Counted from the first letter of the stretch, positions 43,030 through 51,518 are shown. The stretch: 64,000 bases of DNA from Tepidiforma bonchosmolovskayae (GCF_008838325.1 NZ_CP042829.1:2108001-2172000); one strand, 5' to 3'. Numbers and translations: made by a program. The notes: generated from the sequence alone by a model not told the origin.

Positions 43030-44537
43030 GCGGCCTGCTCTGCGCCCTCCCGGGCCGTCCGTTCAATCATCGCCACGAACGCCTCGGCCAGCTCAGGGTC
43101 GAACTGCGTTCCCCTCCCGCGCAGGATCTCCTCGACGGCCATCTCGAGGGTCAACCCCTTCCGGTACGGCCGGTCGGTCGTCATCGCCGAATACGCATCG
43201 GCCAGGGTGAACAGCCGGGTCGCGAGCGGCACTTCCGTCCCCTTCAGCCGCCCCGGGTACCCCTCGCCGTCAAACCGCTCGTGGTGATGCCGCACGAGGT
43301 TCACCACCGAATCGAGGTCGGTCACCGCCGCCGTGATCGCGGCGCCCATCACCGGGTGCTCCTCCATCGCCCTGCGCTCCTCAAGCGTCAGCGGGCCCGG
43401 CTTCCGCAGGATTTCGTCCGGCACCACGATCTTCCCGAGGTCGTGAATCGGCCCCCCGATCGCCAGCGCCTGCATCGCCCCGTCGTCCAGTCCCAGTTCC
43501 GTGCCAAGCCGGATGGCGAGCTGGGTCGCGTGGTCGCTGTGGAACCGCGTGTACGAATCGCGCCGGTCGATCGCCTTCACCAGGTTCCGCAGCGCCTTGA
43601 TGTTCCCTGCCTTCAGCAGCGCATCCTCCTGTGCGATCGCCCGTTCCATCGCTGCCGTCACCATCGCCGGCGAGACGGCCTTGTCGAGGTACATCGCATC
43701 CTCGGCCTCGGCGACCAGGTCGCGGGGCGACTGTCCCTCCCGCAGGCTCGCCACGCCCACCGAGATGCGCGTCGGCAGCGCAACCCGCGCGCCGTTCACC
43801 ACCTCGATCTGCCCGATGGCCCGCCGCACCCGCTCCATCAGCCGCCGCGCACGCTCCTCCGTCCAGCCCGGCAGCACCACCACGAACTCGTCGCCGCCGA
43901 AGCGGGCGAACTGCGCCGGTGGCTCCACGTGCCGCTCCAGCGTCCGGACCACCCGCTGCAGCACCCGGTCGCCCTCCTCGTGCCCCACGAAGTCGTTCAG
44001 CAGCTTGAAGTTGTCGATGTCGAGGTACGCAACCGAAAGCTGCCCGCCCTCCTGCCGCGCCCGGAAGACCGCGTCCGCCAGGAACTCGTCGATGAACCGC
44101 CGGTTCGGGCAGCCCGTAAGCGCATCGGTATAGGCCAGCTGCCGGTACACCGCCGCCTGCTCCGCTGCAATCTGCCGCGCCCGGTTATCCGCCGCCTTGT
44201 TCAGCACATGCCAGAGAATCTCGGCGTCGAACGGCTTCCCCAGGAAGTCGTCGGCCCCTGCCTTCATTGACCGCACCGCCGTGTCGACGTCGACGAACCC
44301 GGTAATCGCCACAATCCCGGCCGCCGGCGCCCGCTTCCGCGCCTCCGCAATAACGTCCAGCCCCGACATGTCGGGCAGGCTGATGTCCGACGCAATCGCG
44401 TCGAACTGGCCGGCCGAAAGCTCCGCAATCGCCTCCGCGCCGGACCGCGCCAGCCGGATCTCCGCGAGGTGCTGCCCGAGGACGAGCTGCATGAGGCGCC
44501 CCAGCGCCGGGTCATCCTCCACCACGAGGACCCGCAT
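43026..44537 (-). CDS. REC-GGDEF-HD-GYP cyclic di-GMP enzyme
   Basis: This 503-residue protein starts MRVLVVEDDPALGRLMQLV, a receiver domain with the phospho-acceptor Asp in SDISLPD. A GGDEF domain follows (FARFGGDEFVVVLPG intact, so diguanylate cyclase activity is possible). The HD-GYP domain has IGGPIHDLGKI and HHERFDGEGYPGRLKG, all metal and substrate residues present. It can make and break c-di-GMP under control of a sensor kinase, none of which is nearby. GGGGA precedes ATG 44537; a GTG at 44573 would add 12 residues. Confidence 0.93.
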   Translation of the reverse strand: MRVLVVEDDPALGRLMQLVLGQHLAEIRLARSGAEAIAELSAGQFDAIASDISLPDMSGLDVIAEARKRAPAAGIVAITGFVDVDTAVRSMKAGADDFLGKPFDAEILWHVLNKAADNRARQIAAEQAAVYRQLAYTDALTGCPNRRFIDEFLADAVFRARQEGGQLSVAYLDIDNFKLLNDFVGHEEGDRVLQRVVRTLERHVEPPAQFARFGGDEFVVVLPGWTEERARRLMERVRRAIGQIEVVNGARVALPTRISVGVASLREGQSPRDLVAEAEDAMYLDKAVSPAMVTAAMERAIAQEDALLKAGNIKALRNLVKAIDRRDSYTRFHSDHATQLAIRLGTELGLDDGAMQALAIGGPIHDLGKIVVPDEILRKPGPLTLEERRAMEEHPVMGAAITAAVTDLDSVVNLVRHHHERFDGEGYPGRLKGTEVPLATRLFTLADAYSAMTTDRPYRKGLTLEMAVEEILRGRGTQFDPELAEAFVAMIERTAREGAEQAA

Positions 44538-44611
44538 CGGTCCCCGCGGCTCCCGCCAGTGCGTCGGTTCCACGCCTTGGTTGTCGGCTGATGCCCGGCG
44601 GGCATGAAGCG

Positions 44612-45310
44612 TTAACGCCGCGTTTCGGCCGAAGTTCCCGTCTTCGCCGGCTGCACCACCCAGATCTTGTTCGCCACCGGTGTCCCCAGCACGATGCGCC
44701 GCTCGCCCACCCGCACCGTGATCGTCCCGCGGTAGGGCGCCACCTCCTCGATAACAACCTTCACCCCAGGGCGAATCCCTTCCTCGTCGAAGAACCGGAG
44801 CAGCTGCTCATCCTCCTCGAAGACGCGGTCGATCTCCGCCTCCTGCCCCTCCTTCAGGTCGCCCAGCGTCACCATCGATAGCTTCTGCGGTGCCCCCGGC
44901 CCCGGGATCGGATAGCCGAACGGGCTCTTCTTCGGCCGCCCCAGCATCTCGTACAGGTTCCGCTCCGTGATGTCCGAGATCCCGTGCTCCAGCAGGTGCG
45001 CTTCCTCGTACGCCCGCCACCAGTCCACCTTCAGCACGTCGGTCAGCAGGCACTCCGCAAGGCGATGCCGCCGCACCATCTGCTCCGCCCTTCGGAAGCC
45101 CTCCGGCGTCAGGTGAATCACCTTCTTCGCATCGATGTGCACCAGCCCGTCCCGCATCAGCCGCTTCAGCATCCCCGCAACTGATGGCGGCGTAATCTCC
45201 AGCCGGTCCGCAAGCCGCACGGCGATGACGTCCTGGCCCTCGTCGTGGCTCATCCGGTAAATCGCCGTCAAATAGTCGTCGCTGGCAACATTCCTGACCT
45301 GTTTCGGCAT
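44612..45310 (-). CDS. DtxR/MntR family metal-dependent regulator
   Basis: This 232-residue protein begins MPKQVRNVASDDYLTAIYRM, a winged helix typical of the DtxR family. The dimerisation/metal region reads AYEEAHLLEHGISDITERNL, and HR LAECLL adds a His and Cys. His replaces Cys at the first ligand site of DtxR, which is closer to the manganese regulators. The C-terminus holds an SH3-like FeoA domain. It would repress metal uptake genes when metal is plentiful. It diverges from the PadR gene across an 80-base spacer. Confidence 0.9.
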   Translation of the reverse strand: MPKQVRNVASDDYLTAIYRMSHDEGQDVIAVRLADRLEITPPSVAGMLKRLMRDGLVHIDAKKVIHLTPEGFRRAEQMVRRHRLAECLLTDVLKVDWWRAYEEAHLLEHGISDITERNLYEMLGRPKKSPFGYPIPGPGAPQKLSMVTLGDLKEGQEAEIDRVFEEDEQLLRFFDEEGIRPGVKVVIEEVAPYRGTITVRVGERRIVLGTPVANKIWVVQPAKTGTSAETRR

Positions 45311-45390
45311 GGCACGCCGATCATGGCATGCCGCCTGCTCCCGGGAAATTCCGCTGGCGCATCCCGGCCACACCCGCGAAACTCGCGGAG

Positions 45391-45951
45391 ATGTCGCTCC
45401 GCTTCGCCATCCTCGGCCTCCTGACCGCCGGCGAACTCTCCGGCTACGAAATCACCCGCCGCTTCGAGCAGTCGGTCGGCTACTTCTGGCACGCCCGCGC
45501 CCAGCAGATCTACCCCGAGCTCGCCCGCCTCGAATCCGAAGGCCTCGTCGCCGGCCGCGCCGTCCAGCAGACCGGCAGGCCCGACAAACGCGTCTACACC
45601 GTCACCGCCCGCGGTCTCGCAGAGCTCGCCGATTGGGTGGTCACGCCGTCCCCGCTCACCCTCACCAAGGATGAGTTCCTCGTCAAAGTCTGGAGCTACG
45701 GCCTCGTCGAGCCGGAGCGCGCCATCGAGGCCCTCACCGCGCACCGCCGCCAGCAGGAGGAGCGCCTGGCCGCCTACCGCGCCATCGAAGCCGCGTTCGA
45801 AGGCGCCGACCCCGTGACCGTGCCGCCGGCCTTCCTCGGGCCATACCTCACCCTCCGCGCCGGCATCCAGTTCATCGAGGCGTTCCTCGCCTGGGCCGTC
45901 GAGGCCGAGCGCATCCTCCGCGCCCGCACAGAATCCCCGCCGGCACCGTGA
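45391..45951 (+). CDS. PadR family transcriptional regulator
   Basis: This 186-residue protein begins MSLRFAILGLLTAGELSGYE, the standard PadR winged-helix N-terminus, with PELARLESEGLVAGR and GRPDKRVYTVT next. The C-terminal helical domain (about residues 95-175) is that of the VirR-type PadR. Ligand unknown. The ATG at 45391 lies next to a GGAG; ATG 45328 would add an unconserved 21-residue N-terminus. It points towards the ferritin-like pair but a small divergent gene lies between. Confidence 0.9.
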   Translation: MSLRFAILGLLTAGELSGYEITRRFEQSVGYFWHARAQQIYPELARLESEGLVAGRAVQQTGRPDKRVYTVTARGLAELADWVVTPSPLTLTKDEFLVKVWSYGLVEPERAIEALTAHRRQQEERLAAYRAIEAAFEGADPVTVPPAFLGPYLTLRAGIQFIEAFLAWAVEAERILRARTESPPAP

Positions 45952-45976
45952 TCCCCGGCCGTCCTCCCTGTCGCCG

Positions 45977-46162
45977 CTAGGCGGCCCGCCGGCTCGCGGC
46001 CCGCTCGATAACGTCCAGCCGGATGACGCCCTCGGCCGCCGGGCTGCCGCCGAGGTACGCCGCCACACACGGCGGGACACCGCCGTGTGCCGTCCAGCAC
46101 CGCTCGCAGTGGGCTGCGCGTGTCGCTGCCGTAAAGGGACAGGCCTTCTCCATCCTGGTCAT
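45977..46162 (-). CDS. Small Cys-rich protein (61 residues)
   Basis: Four cysteines occur in MTRMEKACPFTAATRAAHCE followed by RC and then PPC, a spacing that suggests a zinc or iron-sulfur site. GGGAGGA stands 8 bases before the ATG at 46162, which selects this start over a longer reading at 46270. Its strand is opposite to that of the di-iron pair. Family unknown. It may be a small regulator or metal chaperone. Confidence 0.65.
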   Translation of the reverse strand: MTRMEKACPFTAATRAAHCERCWTAHGGVPPCVAAYLGGSPAAEGVIRLDVIERAASRRAA

Positions 46163-46359
46163 GCTCGTGTCCTCCCGGTTTCTACCACAGGTATCGGCTG
46201 CGACGGCCCGGTTGATAAGAGGTAACGCCCGTCCACCTGCACCTGGGTTTCGAAGCTTCGCTCCCACCAAATTTACTCGCCGGTAATTGCCGCTCTTCCA
46301 GCGCGCTCGGGCAGGGTGTAGGCTATCGCGAACATAGACGCCGGCCCCAGGAGACCCCC

Positions 46360-47403
46360 ATGGCAGCCAATCCCGCCACCGAATCCAGCCTCGACCTGTC
46401 CTGGCTCGACCTCTACGAGGACGCCACCTCCGCCGAGCCCGGCAAGAAGGGCCTCACCCTCAAGGAGATCAACCTCGGCCGCTACGCCGATACCGCCCGC
46501 GGTGCCGGCGACATGACCTACCGGATGCGCGGCGCAATTCCCCGTCCCGGCGCCCAGCGCTTCGGCCCCAACTACCAGTCCAAGGCCGATGTCTGGGCCG
46601 AAAACTGCCTCATGCTCTACGAGGAGGCCACCCAGCGCCAGTGGAGCTCCGCCCGCGACATCCCCTGGGATACCCTTGAGCCCCTCCCCGACGAGCTCGA
46701 GCGGGCCATGTGCCAGCTCGCCACCATGCTCACCGAGGTCGAGTTCATCGCCGGCGACGTCCCCGGCCAGTGGATGCCCTTCGTCTCCGCCCAGGACTTC
46801 GAAGCCGGCCTCTTCCTCATGACCCAGATCATGGACGAGGCCCGCCACACCGACGTCTTCCGCAAGCGCGCGCTTGCCAACGGCGGCGGCCTCCTTGCCC
46901 AGGGTGCCGGCCTCGGTCTCCGCACCCTCATCGAAGCCCGCGACTTCACCGAAATGTCGGTCCTCATGCACGTCCAGGCTGAAGGTTTCGTCCAGTCGAT
47001 GTTCCGCATGGGCGAACTCATCGGCCAGACTGAGGCCGATAAGCGCATCTTCCGCATGAGCGCCCAGGACGAGTCCCGCCACCTCGCCTTCGGTGTCATG
47101 CACCTCAAGTACGTGCTCGATACGGAGCCCGAGCGCCGCGAAGAAATCCACCACTACCTCGACAAGGCCGAGGGCGACGCCGCCGGCGGCGGCTCCGGCG
47201 ACGTCACCTTCCCGCCCGTCTTCGAAGCCCTCTGCATCCTTCTCGGCGGCGGCGTCGATAAGTTCGACGAAGGTCTCCAGAAGTTCCTCCTCCTCCGCAA
47301 ACGGCAGATCAACGAGTACGTCCACCGCCTCACCGTCGCCGGCCTCGGCGACCGCCGCCAGCGTCTCGGCCCCCTGATGGCCCAGTTCCTCGACCCGGCC
47401 TGA
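46360..47403 (+). CDS. Ferritin-like di-iron protein (active member of a pair)
   Basis: This 347-residue all-helical protein has a complete di-iron ligand set: Glu88/89 in LYEEATQRQW, Glu160 and His163 in MDEARHTD, Glu208 in VQAEGF, and Glu238 and His241 in AQDESRH. This is the pattern of R2-like and AurF-like oxygenases. It would bind two irons and activate oxygen, on an unknown substrate. AGGAGA precedes the ATG. A related gene lies 73 bases downstream on the same strand. Known R2 proteins have a radical Tyr near the site; whether one is present here needs a model. Confidence 0.8.
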   Translation: MAANPATESSLDLSWLDLYEDATSAEPGKKGLTLKEINLGRYADTARGAGDMTYRMRGAIPRPGAQRFGPNYQSKADVWAENCLMLYEEATQRQWSSARDIPWDTLEPLPDELERAMCQLATMLTEVEFIAGDVPGQWMPFVSAQDFEAGLFLMTQIMDEARHTDVFRKRALANGGGLLAQGAGLGLRTLIEARDFTEMSVLMHVQAEGFVQSMFRMGELIGQTEADKRIFRMSAQDESRHLAFGVMHLKYVLDTEPERREEIHHYLDKAEGDAAGGGSGDVTFPPVFEALCILLGGGVDKFDEGLQKFLLLRKRQINEYVHRLTVAGLGDRRQRLGPLMAQFLDPA

Positions 47404-47476
47404 CGCCGGCCCACCGCCTGACGACCGCGGCGGGGCGAACTGCCCCGCCTGTCCAACCCCGCCCGGAGGTACCCCC

Positions 47477-48697
47477 ATGTCGACAGGAGAAGCTCTCGCC
47501 CGCGCCGCCCAGGCCGCCCAGGTTGAAATCCCCCAGGAGGCCCGCGACCGCGCCCGTGAACTCGGCTGGGAAGACGGCCTCATCGAACTCGCCCTCGCCA
47601 AAGGCCACAGCCTCCAGGTCATCTGGCAGGCCCTCCGCGGCGGCGTCGATGGCAAGCGCGCCAAAGAGTTCCTCCAGGGCGGCCAGGCCGCCATCCCCCG
47701 CGACCTCTCCTGGATGCACGTCCCCACTGAGTGGGGCATCCGCGCCCGTCCGAAAGACCCCGCCATGGGCCTCACCATCGCCGACCTCATGATCGGCACC
47801 TACGGCGATGTCCCCGACGTCTGGACCAACCGCTCGGAAATCGCCCGCGGCTCCTACCCCAATCCCGTCGTCGAAGACATGGGGTACACCATCTTCGAAA
47901 AGGCGCTCGTCTGGGCCGACTGCTGCATCCCGCTCTACGAAGAGGCCATCCGCGACCGCTGGGTCTCGGCCACCGACCTCAACTGGAACAGCCTCGAGCC
48001 GCTCCCGCACGACATCGAGCGCGCCGTCTGCCAGTTCATGACCGAACACTCCGAGCGGGCCTACGTCGCCGGCGCGCTCTGGTCCGGCTGGCTCCCCGAA
48101 ATCTCCTACGGCTTCCTCGAACTGAAGCTCTTCCTCTCCACCGTCATCTACGACCTCGCCCGCCACAGCGAGGCCTTCCGCAAGCGCGCCCTTGCCAACG
48201 GCGGCGGCCTCGGCCTGCAGGCGCCCACCGACTTCTCCCGGGTCGCCCGCGAAGCTCGCTCCTTCCCCGAGCTTGCTGCCATCCTCTTCGTCCAGGACAG
48301 CATGCTCTACACCCTCTTCTCCCACGGCGACGAGTTCGCCCAGAACCAGCTCGAGCGCGACCTCTACCGCCTCGTCGCCCGCGACCGCAAGCGGATGCTC
48401 GACTACCACATCGAGCGCCTGAAGCACATGCTCTTCAAACTCCCCGACCGCCGCGACGAGCAGAACCTCTACTTCAACAAGGCCGAATCCCGCATGGGCA
48501 AAGAGTGGCTCGACCCTGCCGTCAGCGAACCCCTCGCGATCCTCCTCGGCGGCGGCGTCGACAACATCGCGCGCGGCCGCGAGAAGCTGCGGGAGCTCCG
48601 CAAAGCCCAGGTCGACAACTACCTCGAGCACCTGCGCCAGGCCACCTTCATCCGCAAGCACATCAACGGCCGGCTGGAGCAGGCCGCCCAGGCCTGA
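47477..48697 (+). CDS. Ferritin-like paralogue with lost di-iron ligands
   Basis: This 406-residue protein aligns over most of its length with the preceding one, sharing LYEEAIRDRW, ARHSEAFRKRALANGGG and the LGGGVD segment. Four of six metal ligands are changed: Glu160 to Leu227, Glu208 to Ser275, Glu238 to Arg304 and His241 to Met307. Glu156 and His230 are kept. It also has about 70 extra N-terminal residues forming helices. It cannot bind a di-iron centre in the normal way, so it probably serves as a structural or regulatory partner. It may be a heterodimer subunit. Confidence 0.78.
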   Translation: MSTGEALARAAQAAQVEIPQEARDRARELGWEDGLIELALAKGHSLQVIWQALRGGVDGKRAKEFLQGGQAAIPRDLSWMHVPTEWGIRARPKDPAMGLTIADLMIGTYGDVPDVWTNRSEIARGSYPNPVVEDMGYTIFEKALVWADCCIPLYEEAIRDRWVSATDLNWNSLEPLPHDIERAVCQFMTEHSERAYVAGALWSGWLPEISYGFLELKLFLSTVIYDLARHSEAFRKRALANGGGLGLQAPTDFSRVAREARSFPELAAILFVQDSMLYTLFSHGDEFAQNQLERDLYRLVARDRKRMLDYHIERLKHMLFKLPDRRDEQNLYFNKAESRMGKEWLDPAVSEPLAILLGGGVDNIARGREKLRELRKAQVDNYLEHLRQATFIRKHINGRLEQAAQA

Positions 48698-48717
48698 ACC
48701 GCACCGCCGGACACGAT

Positions 48718-48744
48718 CCGGGGCTCCCCGCAGGGGAGCCCCGG
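48718..48744 (+). terminator. Hairpin after the ferritin-like pair
   Basis: A perfect 12-bp GC stem (48718-48729 with 48733-48744) with a 3-base loop lies 20 bases past the stop. No T-run follows, so it may act by structure alone. Confidence 0.6.
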
Positions 48745-48779
48745 CCGCGCGGAGCGGACGCGCTCCGCACACAGGCGCG

Positions 48780-49019
48780 TCAGCGGACGCCGAACGCCGC
48801 CCGCAGCCGTGCCCAGCGACCCGTCGCCACCCGGGCTGGCGCCCGCCGGTCTGCTGCGGAGCCGCCGCCCTTCAGGGCCTCCGCGTGTTCGAACCGCCGC
48901 CGCAGCCACTCCGGCTCCGGCACCCCGGTCGCGAACAGCCGCCCGTCGTGCGTCGCCGCGAGCCCATGCTCACGCGGCTGGAATGGATACTGGAACATCA
49001 CGTCACCATCCTTTCGCAT
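48780..49019 (-). CDS. Hypothetical small basic protein
   Basis: This 79-residue protein has MFQYPFQPREHGLAATHDGR at its alternative start (ATG 48998), and the ATG at 49019 gives seven extra residues. It is rich in Arg, Glu and Pro and ends in a basic segment. No Cys, signal or membrane helix. The upstream small gene overlaps its start, so the two may be coupled. No family is recognised. Confidence 0.5.
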   Translation of the reverse strand: MRKDGDVMFQYPFQPREHGLAATHDGRLFATGVPEPEWLRRRFEHAEALKGGGSAADRRAPARVATGRWARLRAAFGVR

Positions 49020-49218
49020 CTGCCGATGCCTGCCGGCGCCGATCGCCGCCCGCGCGTCCTGGCCGCCACCGGAGCCGGAGGCTGCGCTCCTCCCTGCGGA
49101 TCGCAGCCAGCGCGACCCGGTGGGTGAATCCGGGCTGACGGGTAAGCCTCTCGCCGAGCGGCTTCCCGGTCACCCATGCCGTTTCTTCCACTGATTTGCC
49201 AAGTATTGGATGCAACAC
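49003..49218 (-). CDS. Hypothetical 71-residue basic protein
   Basis: A GTG at 49218 is preceded by AGGAGGGG with a 4-base spacer, and gives a basic protein with ILGKSVEETAWVTGKPLGER and an Arg-rich C-terminus. The TGA ends just before the alternative ATG of the next gene. The reading is supported mainly by the ribosome site and spacing; the region has lower GC than its neighbours, so it may be decayed sequence. Confidence 0.35.
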   Translation of the reverse strand: MLHPILGKSVEETAWVTGKPLGERLTRQPGFTHRVALAAIRREERSLRLRWRPGRAGGDRRRQASADAKGW

Positions 49219-49342
49219 CGTGCCCCTCCTGCCCGCTGAACTGGGCAGCATTGTCCGATGCAGACCACTGCACCGTGAGCTGGTCTACATCCTGGTGGAG
49301 CAAAAACTGGTGCGGACCCGGCCGCTTTGGAGAAGAAAGAAA

Positions 49343-49370
49343 AGCGCCGTACCGCTGGCGGTACGGCGCT
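49343..49370 (-). terminator. Strong terminator of a mini transcription unit
   Basis: A perfect 13-bp inverted repeat (49343-49355 with 49358-49370) has a tiny loop and is followed on the minus strand by TTTTCTTTCTTCTCC. This is the best T-tract in the window. Confidence 0.85.
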
Positions 49371-49395
49371 CTGCCGTGGTGCCGTTGCGGTTCGT

Positions 49396-49482
49396 TTAGC
49401 CTGGCAATGTGCCCGGGAGTGCGTCATGACGCGGCGCAGTCGAAATCGTCTTGCTGGTCATCATCGTCTCCTTCGGCGTCAT
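49396..49482 (-). CDS. 28-residue peptide or small RNA unit
   Basis: An ATG at 49482 follows AGAAGG at 49492-49487 with a 4-base gap, and opens a 28-codon frame with four Met and five Thr, ending in TAA at 49396. The unit has its own promoter and terminator, 26 bases beyond the stop. It may be a small peptide, or the DNA may encode an RNA with an incidental frame. No homologue can be named. Confidence 0.45.
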   Translation of the reverse strand: MTPKETMMTSKTISTAPRHDALPGTLPG

Positions 49483-49506
49483 GTCGCCTTCTGCTAACTG
49501 GTAACG

Positions 49507-49535
49507 ACCTTACCCCGAAAAGGTTACCCCGGCAA
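49507..49535 (-). promoter_or_regulatory. Promoter and operator-like repeats of the mini unit
   Basis: TTGCCG (49535-49530) and TAAGGT (49512-49507) have a 17-base spacer on the minus strand. Overlapping direct repeats of CGGGGTAA and a GGTAAC/GTTACC dyad surround the -10, suggesting a protein-binding site. The unit diverges from the second sortase gene. Confidence 0.5.
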
Positions 49536-49615
49536 GGCCAATTCCTGTGAAATCGGCTGGACCACACCGAGCTGCCCGGCTCCCCCCGCTCCGGTTCCGC
49601 CGGGACGAACTGGCG

Positions 49616-49621
49616 TACACT
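49616..49621 (+). promoter_or_regulatory. -10 element of a probably leaderless sortase gene
   Basis: TACACT ends 7 bases before the ATG at 49629, within GCGTACACTCG, identical to the lepA promoter core. Transcription would start at or next to the ATG. Confidence 0.45.
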
Positions 49622-49622
49622 C

Positions 49623-50333
49623 GTGCCCATGGTCGTCCGGCCCGCCCTCGGCGCTGCCCTCATCCTGGCAGCAGCGTTCCTGCCCGGCGCATATCGCCTG
49701 CCCGCGCCAGCCGCCGCCGGCCCGGGAGAGGCGCCGCCCTTCGCTGCCGGCCTCCGCTACATCGGCCGCGACCCCCTCACCGGCCTTCCCGACCGCGTCG
49801 ATGACCGCTTCATCGCCGCGGCCGAGCGCGCCATCGAACGCTACGGCAGGGACGCGGGCGAGCCGGTTCCGCCCCCGCCGCCGGGCGCAGTCGATGTGGC
49901 CGCCCTCGCCATCCCGGCTATCGGCATCGACGGAGCGCCCATCCGCCGCTTCGGCCTCGATGCCTACGGCCGGCTCGATGTCCCGCAGGACACCGTGACC
50001 GTCGGCTGGAACCCCGCCTACACCAGTCTGCCCGGCACCGGAGGCAGCACCTTTTTCGCCGCGCACTTCGAATACCGCGGGCGACCCGGGGTCTTCGCCC
50101 GCCTTGCTGCGCTCCGCCACGGCGACCGCGTCGAGGTGACCCTCACCGACGGCTCGGTCCACACCTATCGCGTCGTCTCCGTCGTCGACTATGCCCTGGC
50201 CGCCATCGACATGGGCGCTATCCTCCGCGGCCTCGAGGGCCGGGAAAGCGTGGTCCTCATGACCTGCAGCGGCCCCGCGAACGAAGGCGAGTACGCCTTC
50301 CGCACCGTCGTGCTCGCCGAACGGGCCGACTGA
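49623..50333 (+). CDS. Sortase family protein (second copy)
   Basis: This 236-residue protein has an N-terminal hydrophobic signal (about residues 6-22), a Pro-rich linker (VPPPPPG near 82-88) and a sortase core. The triad is His148 in FFAAHFEYRG, Cys215 in LMTCSG and Arg227 in YAFRTVVL (numbered from GTG 49623). It may start at GTG 49623 or ATG 49629, which is better placed for a leaderless message. It differs strongly from the sortase at 759-1415 outside the core, so the two probably have different substrates. Confidence 0.8.
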   Translation: MPMVVRPALGAALILAAAFLPGAYRLPAPAAAGPGEAPPFAAGLRYIGRDPLTGLPDRVDDRFIAAAERAIERYGRDAGEPVPPPPPGAVDVAALAIPAIGIDGAPIRRFGLDAYGRLDVPQDTVTVGWNPAYTSLPGTGGSTFFAAHFEYRGRPGVFARLAALRHGDRVEVTLTDGSVHTYRVVSVVDYALAAIDMGAILRGLEGRESVVLMTCSGPANEGEYAFRTVVLAERAD

Positions 50334-50342
50334 CCGCGCCCG

Positions 50343-51518
50343 CTACCCCGCCAGCCGCCGTCCTTTCCATTCAGCCCGCCCGCCCCGCCACGCCGCCAGC
50401 GACCGCACCGCCGCAAACGCCCCTGCAGCGGCGACCAGCGGTCCCTCGGCCGCCAGCCGAAGCGGCAGCCCGAATTTCCGCGCGACGGCCAGCCAGGTCG
50501 CCGCCCCAAGGACGAGTTCGGCCCCACCGGCCGCCGCGGCGCGCCGCCGCCCGGCAGCGGCGCCGATTACCAGCGCGAGCGCCGGCCACGTGAACGCCCG
50601 CAGCAGCCAGGCCCAGGCCAGCACGTAGGGCACGGTCCGCCCGCCCATCGCCGGGAACAGGTTCTTCTCCAGCCCCGCCAGAGCCTCGCTCCGGCCCCGG
50701 TACATCCGGCACGCGCTCACCTCGCGGCCCGACGCAACCCGCCACCGCAGGCCCGCGCGCGTTGCCAGCCGGGCGAACGCCACATCCTCTGCCGCCGCAC
50801 TCCGGACCGCAGCGTGGCCGCCCAGCCGGCCGTACGCCTCCCGCCGGAAGGCAAGCACCTGCCCGACGGCGCCCGCCGCGAATGCCAGCCCGAACCGCTG
50901 CGCTCCGGCCGGCGAGAGGTGCGTCATCAGCGCCCACGGGATCAGCGGCACCGTCCACCGCTCCCACGCGCCGCCGAGCTCCTGCCGCGGCACCACCGAA
51001 AGCAGGTCCAGCCGCTCCCGCTCCATCGCCGCAGCCACGGCAGCGACCATCCCCGGCGCGTGCCACGTGTCCGCGTCCGCGAACACCAGCAGCTCCGCAT
51101 CGGCCGCGGCCTCCGCCAGCTGCGCGCAGGCCCACGGTTTCCCCAGCCACCCGTCGGGCAGTGGGCTCCCGCGAAGCACGGTCAGCCGTCCGTCCTCCTG
51201 CTGGAGCCGCGCGAGAATGTCCGCCGTTCTGTCGGTCGAACCGTCGTCGAGAACGATCACCCGCAGCGCCTCCCACTCCTGCGCCAGCAGCGAACGCACG
51301 CACCGCCCGATTCCCCGCTCCTCGTTCCGGGCCGGCACCAGGACCGCGACGGCCGGCCTCCACGCAGCCGGGCGTGCGCCCCCGTCCAGCACCGGCGTGC
51401 GCCGCAGGTTCCAGGCCGTGTTCGCACCTACCGCCGCCAGGTAGATGAGCACACCGCGGTCGTTGCGGAGCGCCCGCGTCACTGCTCCGGAGGTGCGCCC
51501 GGCCAGCCGGCGGATCAT
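50343..51518 (-). CDS. Family 2 glycosyltransferase in the carotenoid operon (CrtQ-like)
   Basis: This 391-residue protein has VAVLVPARNEERGIGRCVRS, then VLDDGSTDRT and LVFADADTW (DxD). It has hydrophobic segments near the N-terminus (about 25-40) and at the C-terminus, so it is membrane-attached. The architecture and context match CrtQ-type glycosyltransferases that add sugar to carotenoids. It overlaps the plsY-like stop by ATGA. It may alternatively act on hopanoids or glycolipids. It is the last gene of the operon. Confidence 0.85.
   Translation of the reverse strand: MIRRLAGRTSGAVTRALRNDRGVLIYLAAVGANTAWNLRRTPVLDGGARPAAWRPAVAVLVPARNEERGIGRCVRSLLAQEWEALRVIVLDDGSTDRTADILARLQQEDGRLTVLRGSPLPDGWLGKPWACAQLAEAAADAELLVFADADTWHAPGMVAAVAAAMERERLDLLSVVPRQELGGAWERWTVPLIPWALMTHLSPAGAQRFGLAFAAGAVGQVLAFRREAYGRLGGHAAVRSAAAEDVAFARLATRAGLRWRVASGREVSACRMYRGRSEALAGLEKNLFPAMGGRTVPYVLAWAWLLRAFTWPALALVIGAAAGRRRAAAAGGAELVLGAATWLAVARKFGLPLRLAAEGPLVAAAGAFAAVRSLAAWRGGRAEWKGRRLAG

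Noticed and set aside
49176-49550. A 124-codon plus-strand frame in the spacer before sortase 2
   Set aside because: It runs through the terminator hairpin and the promoter of the mini unit, has biased low-complexity composition and no ribosome site.
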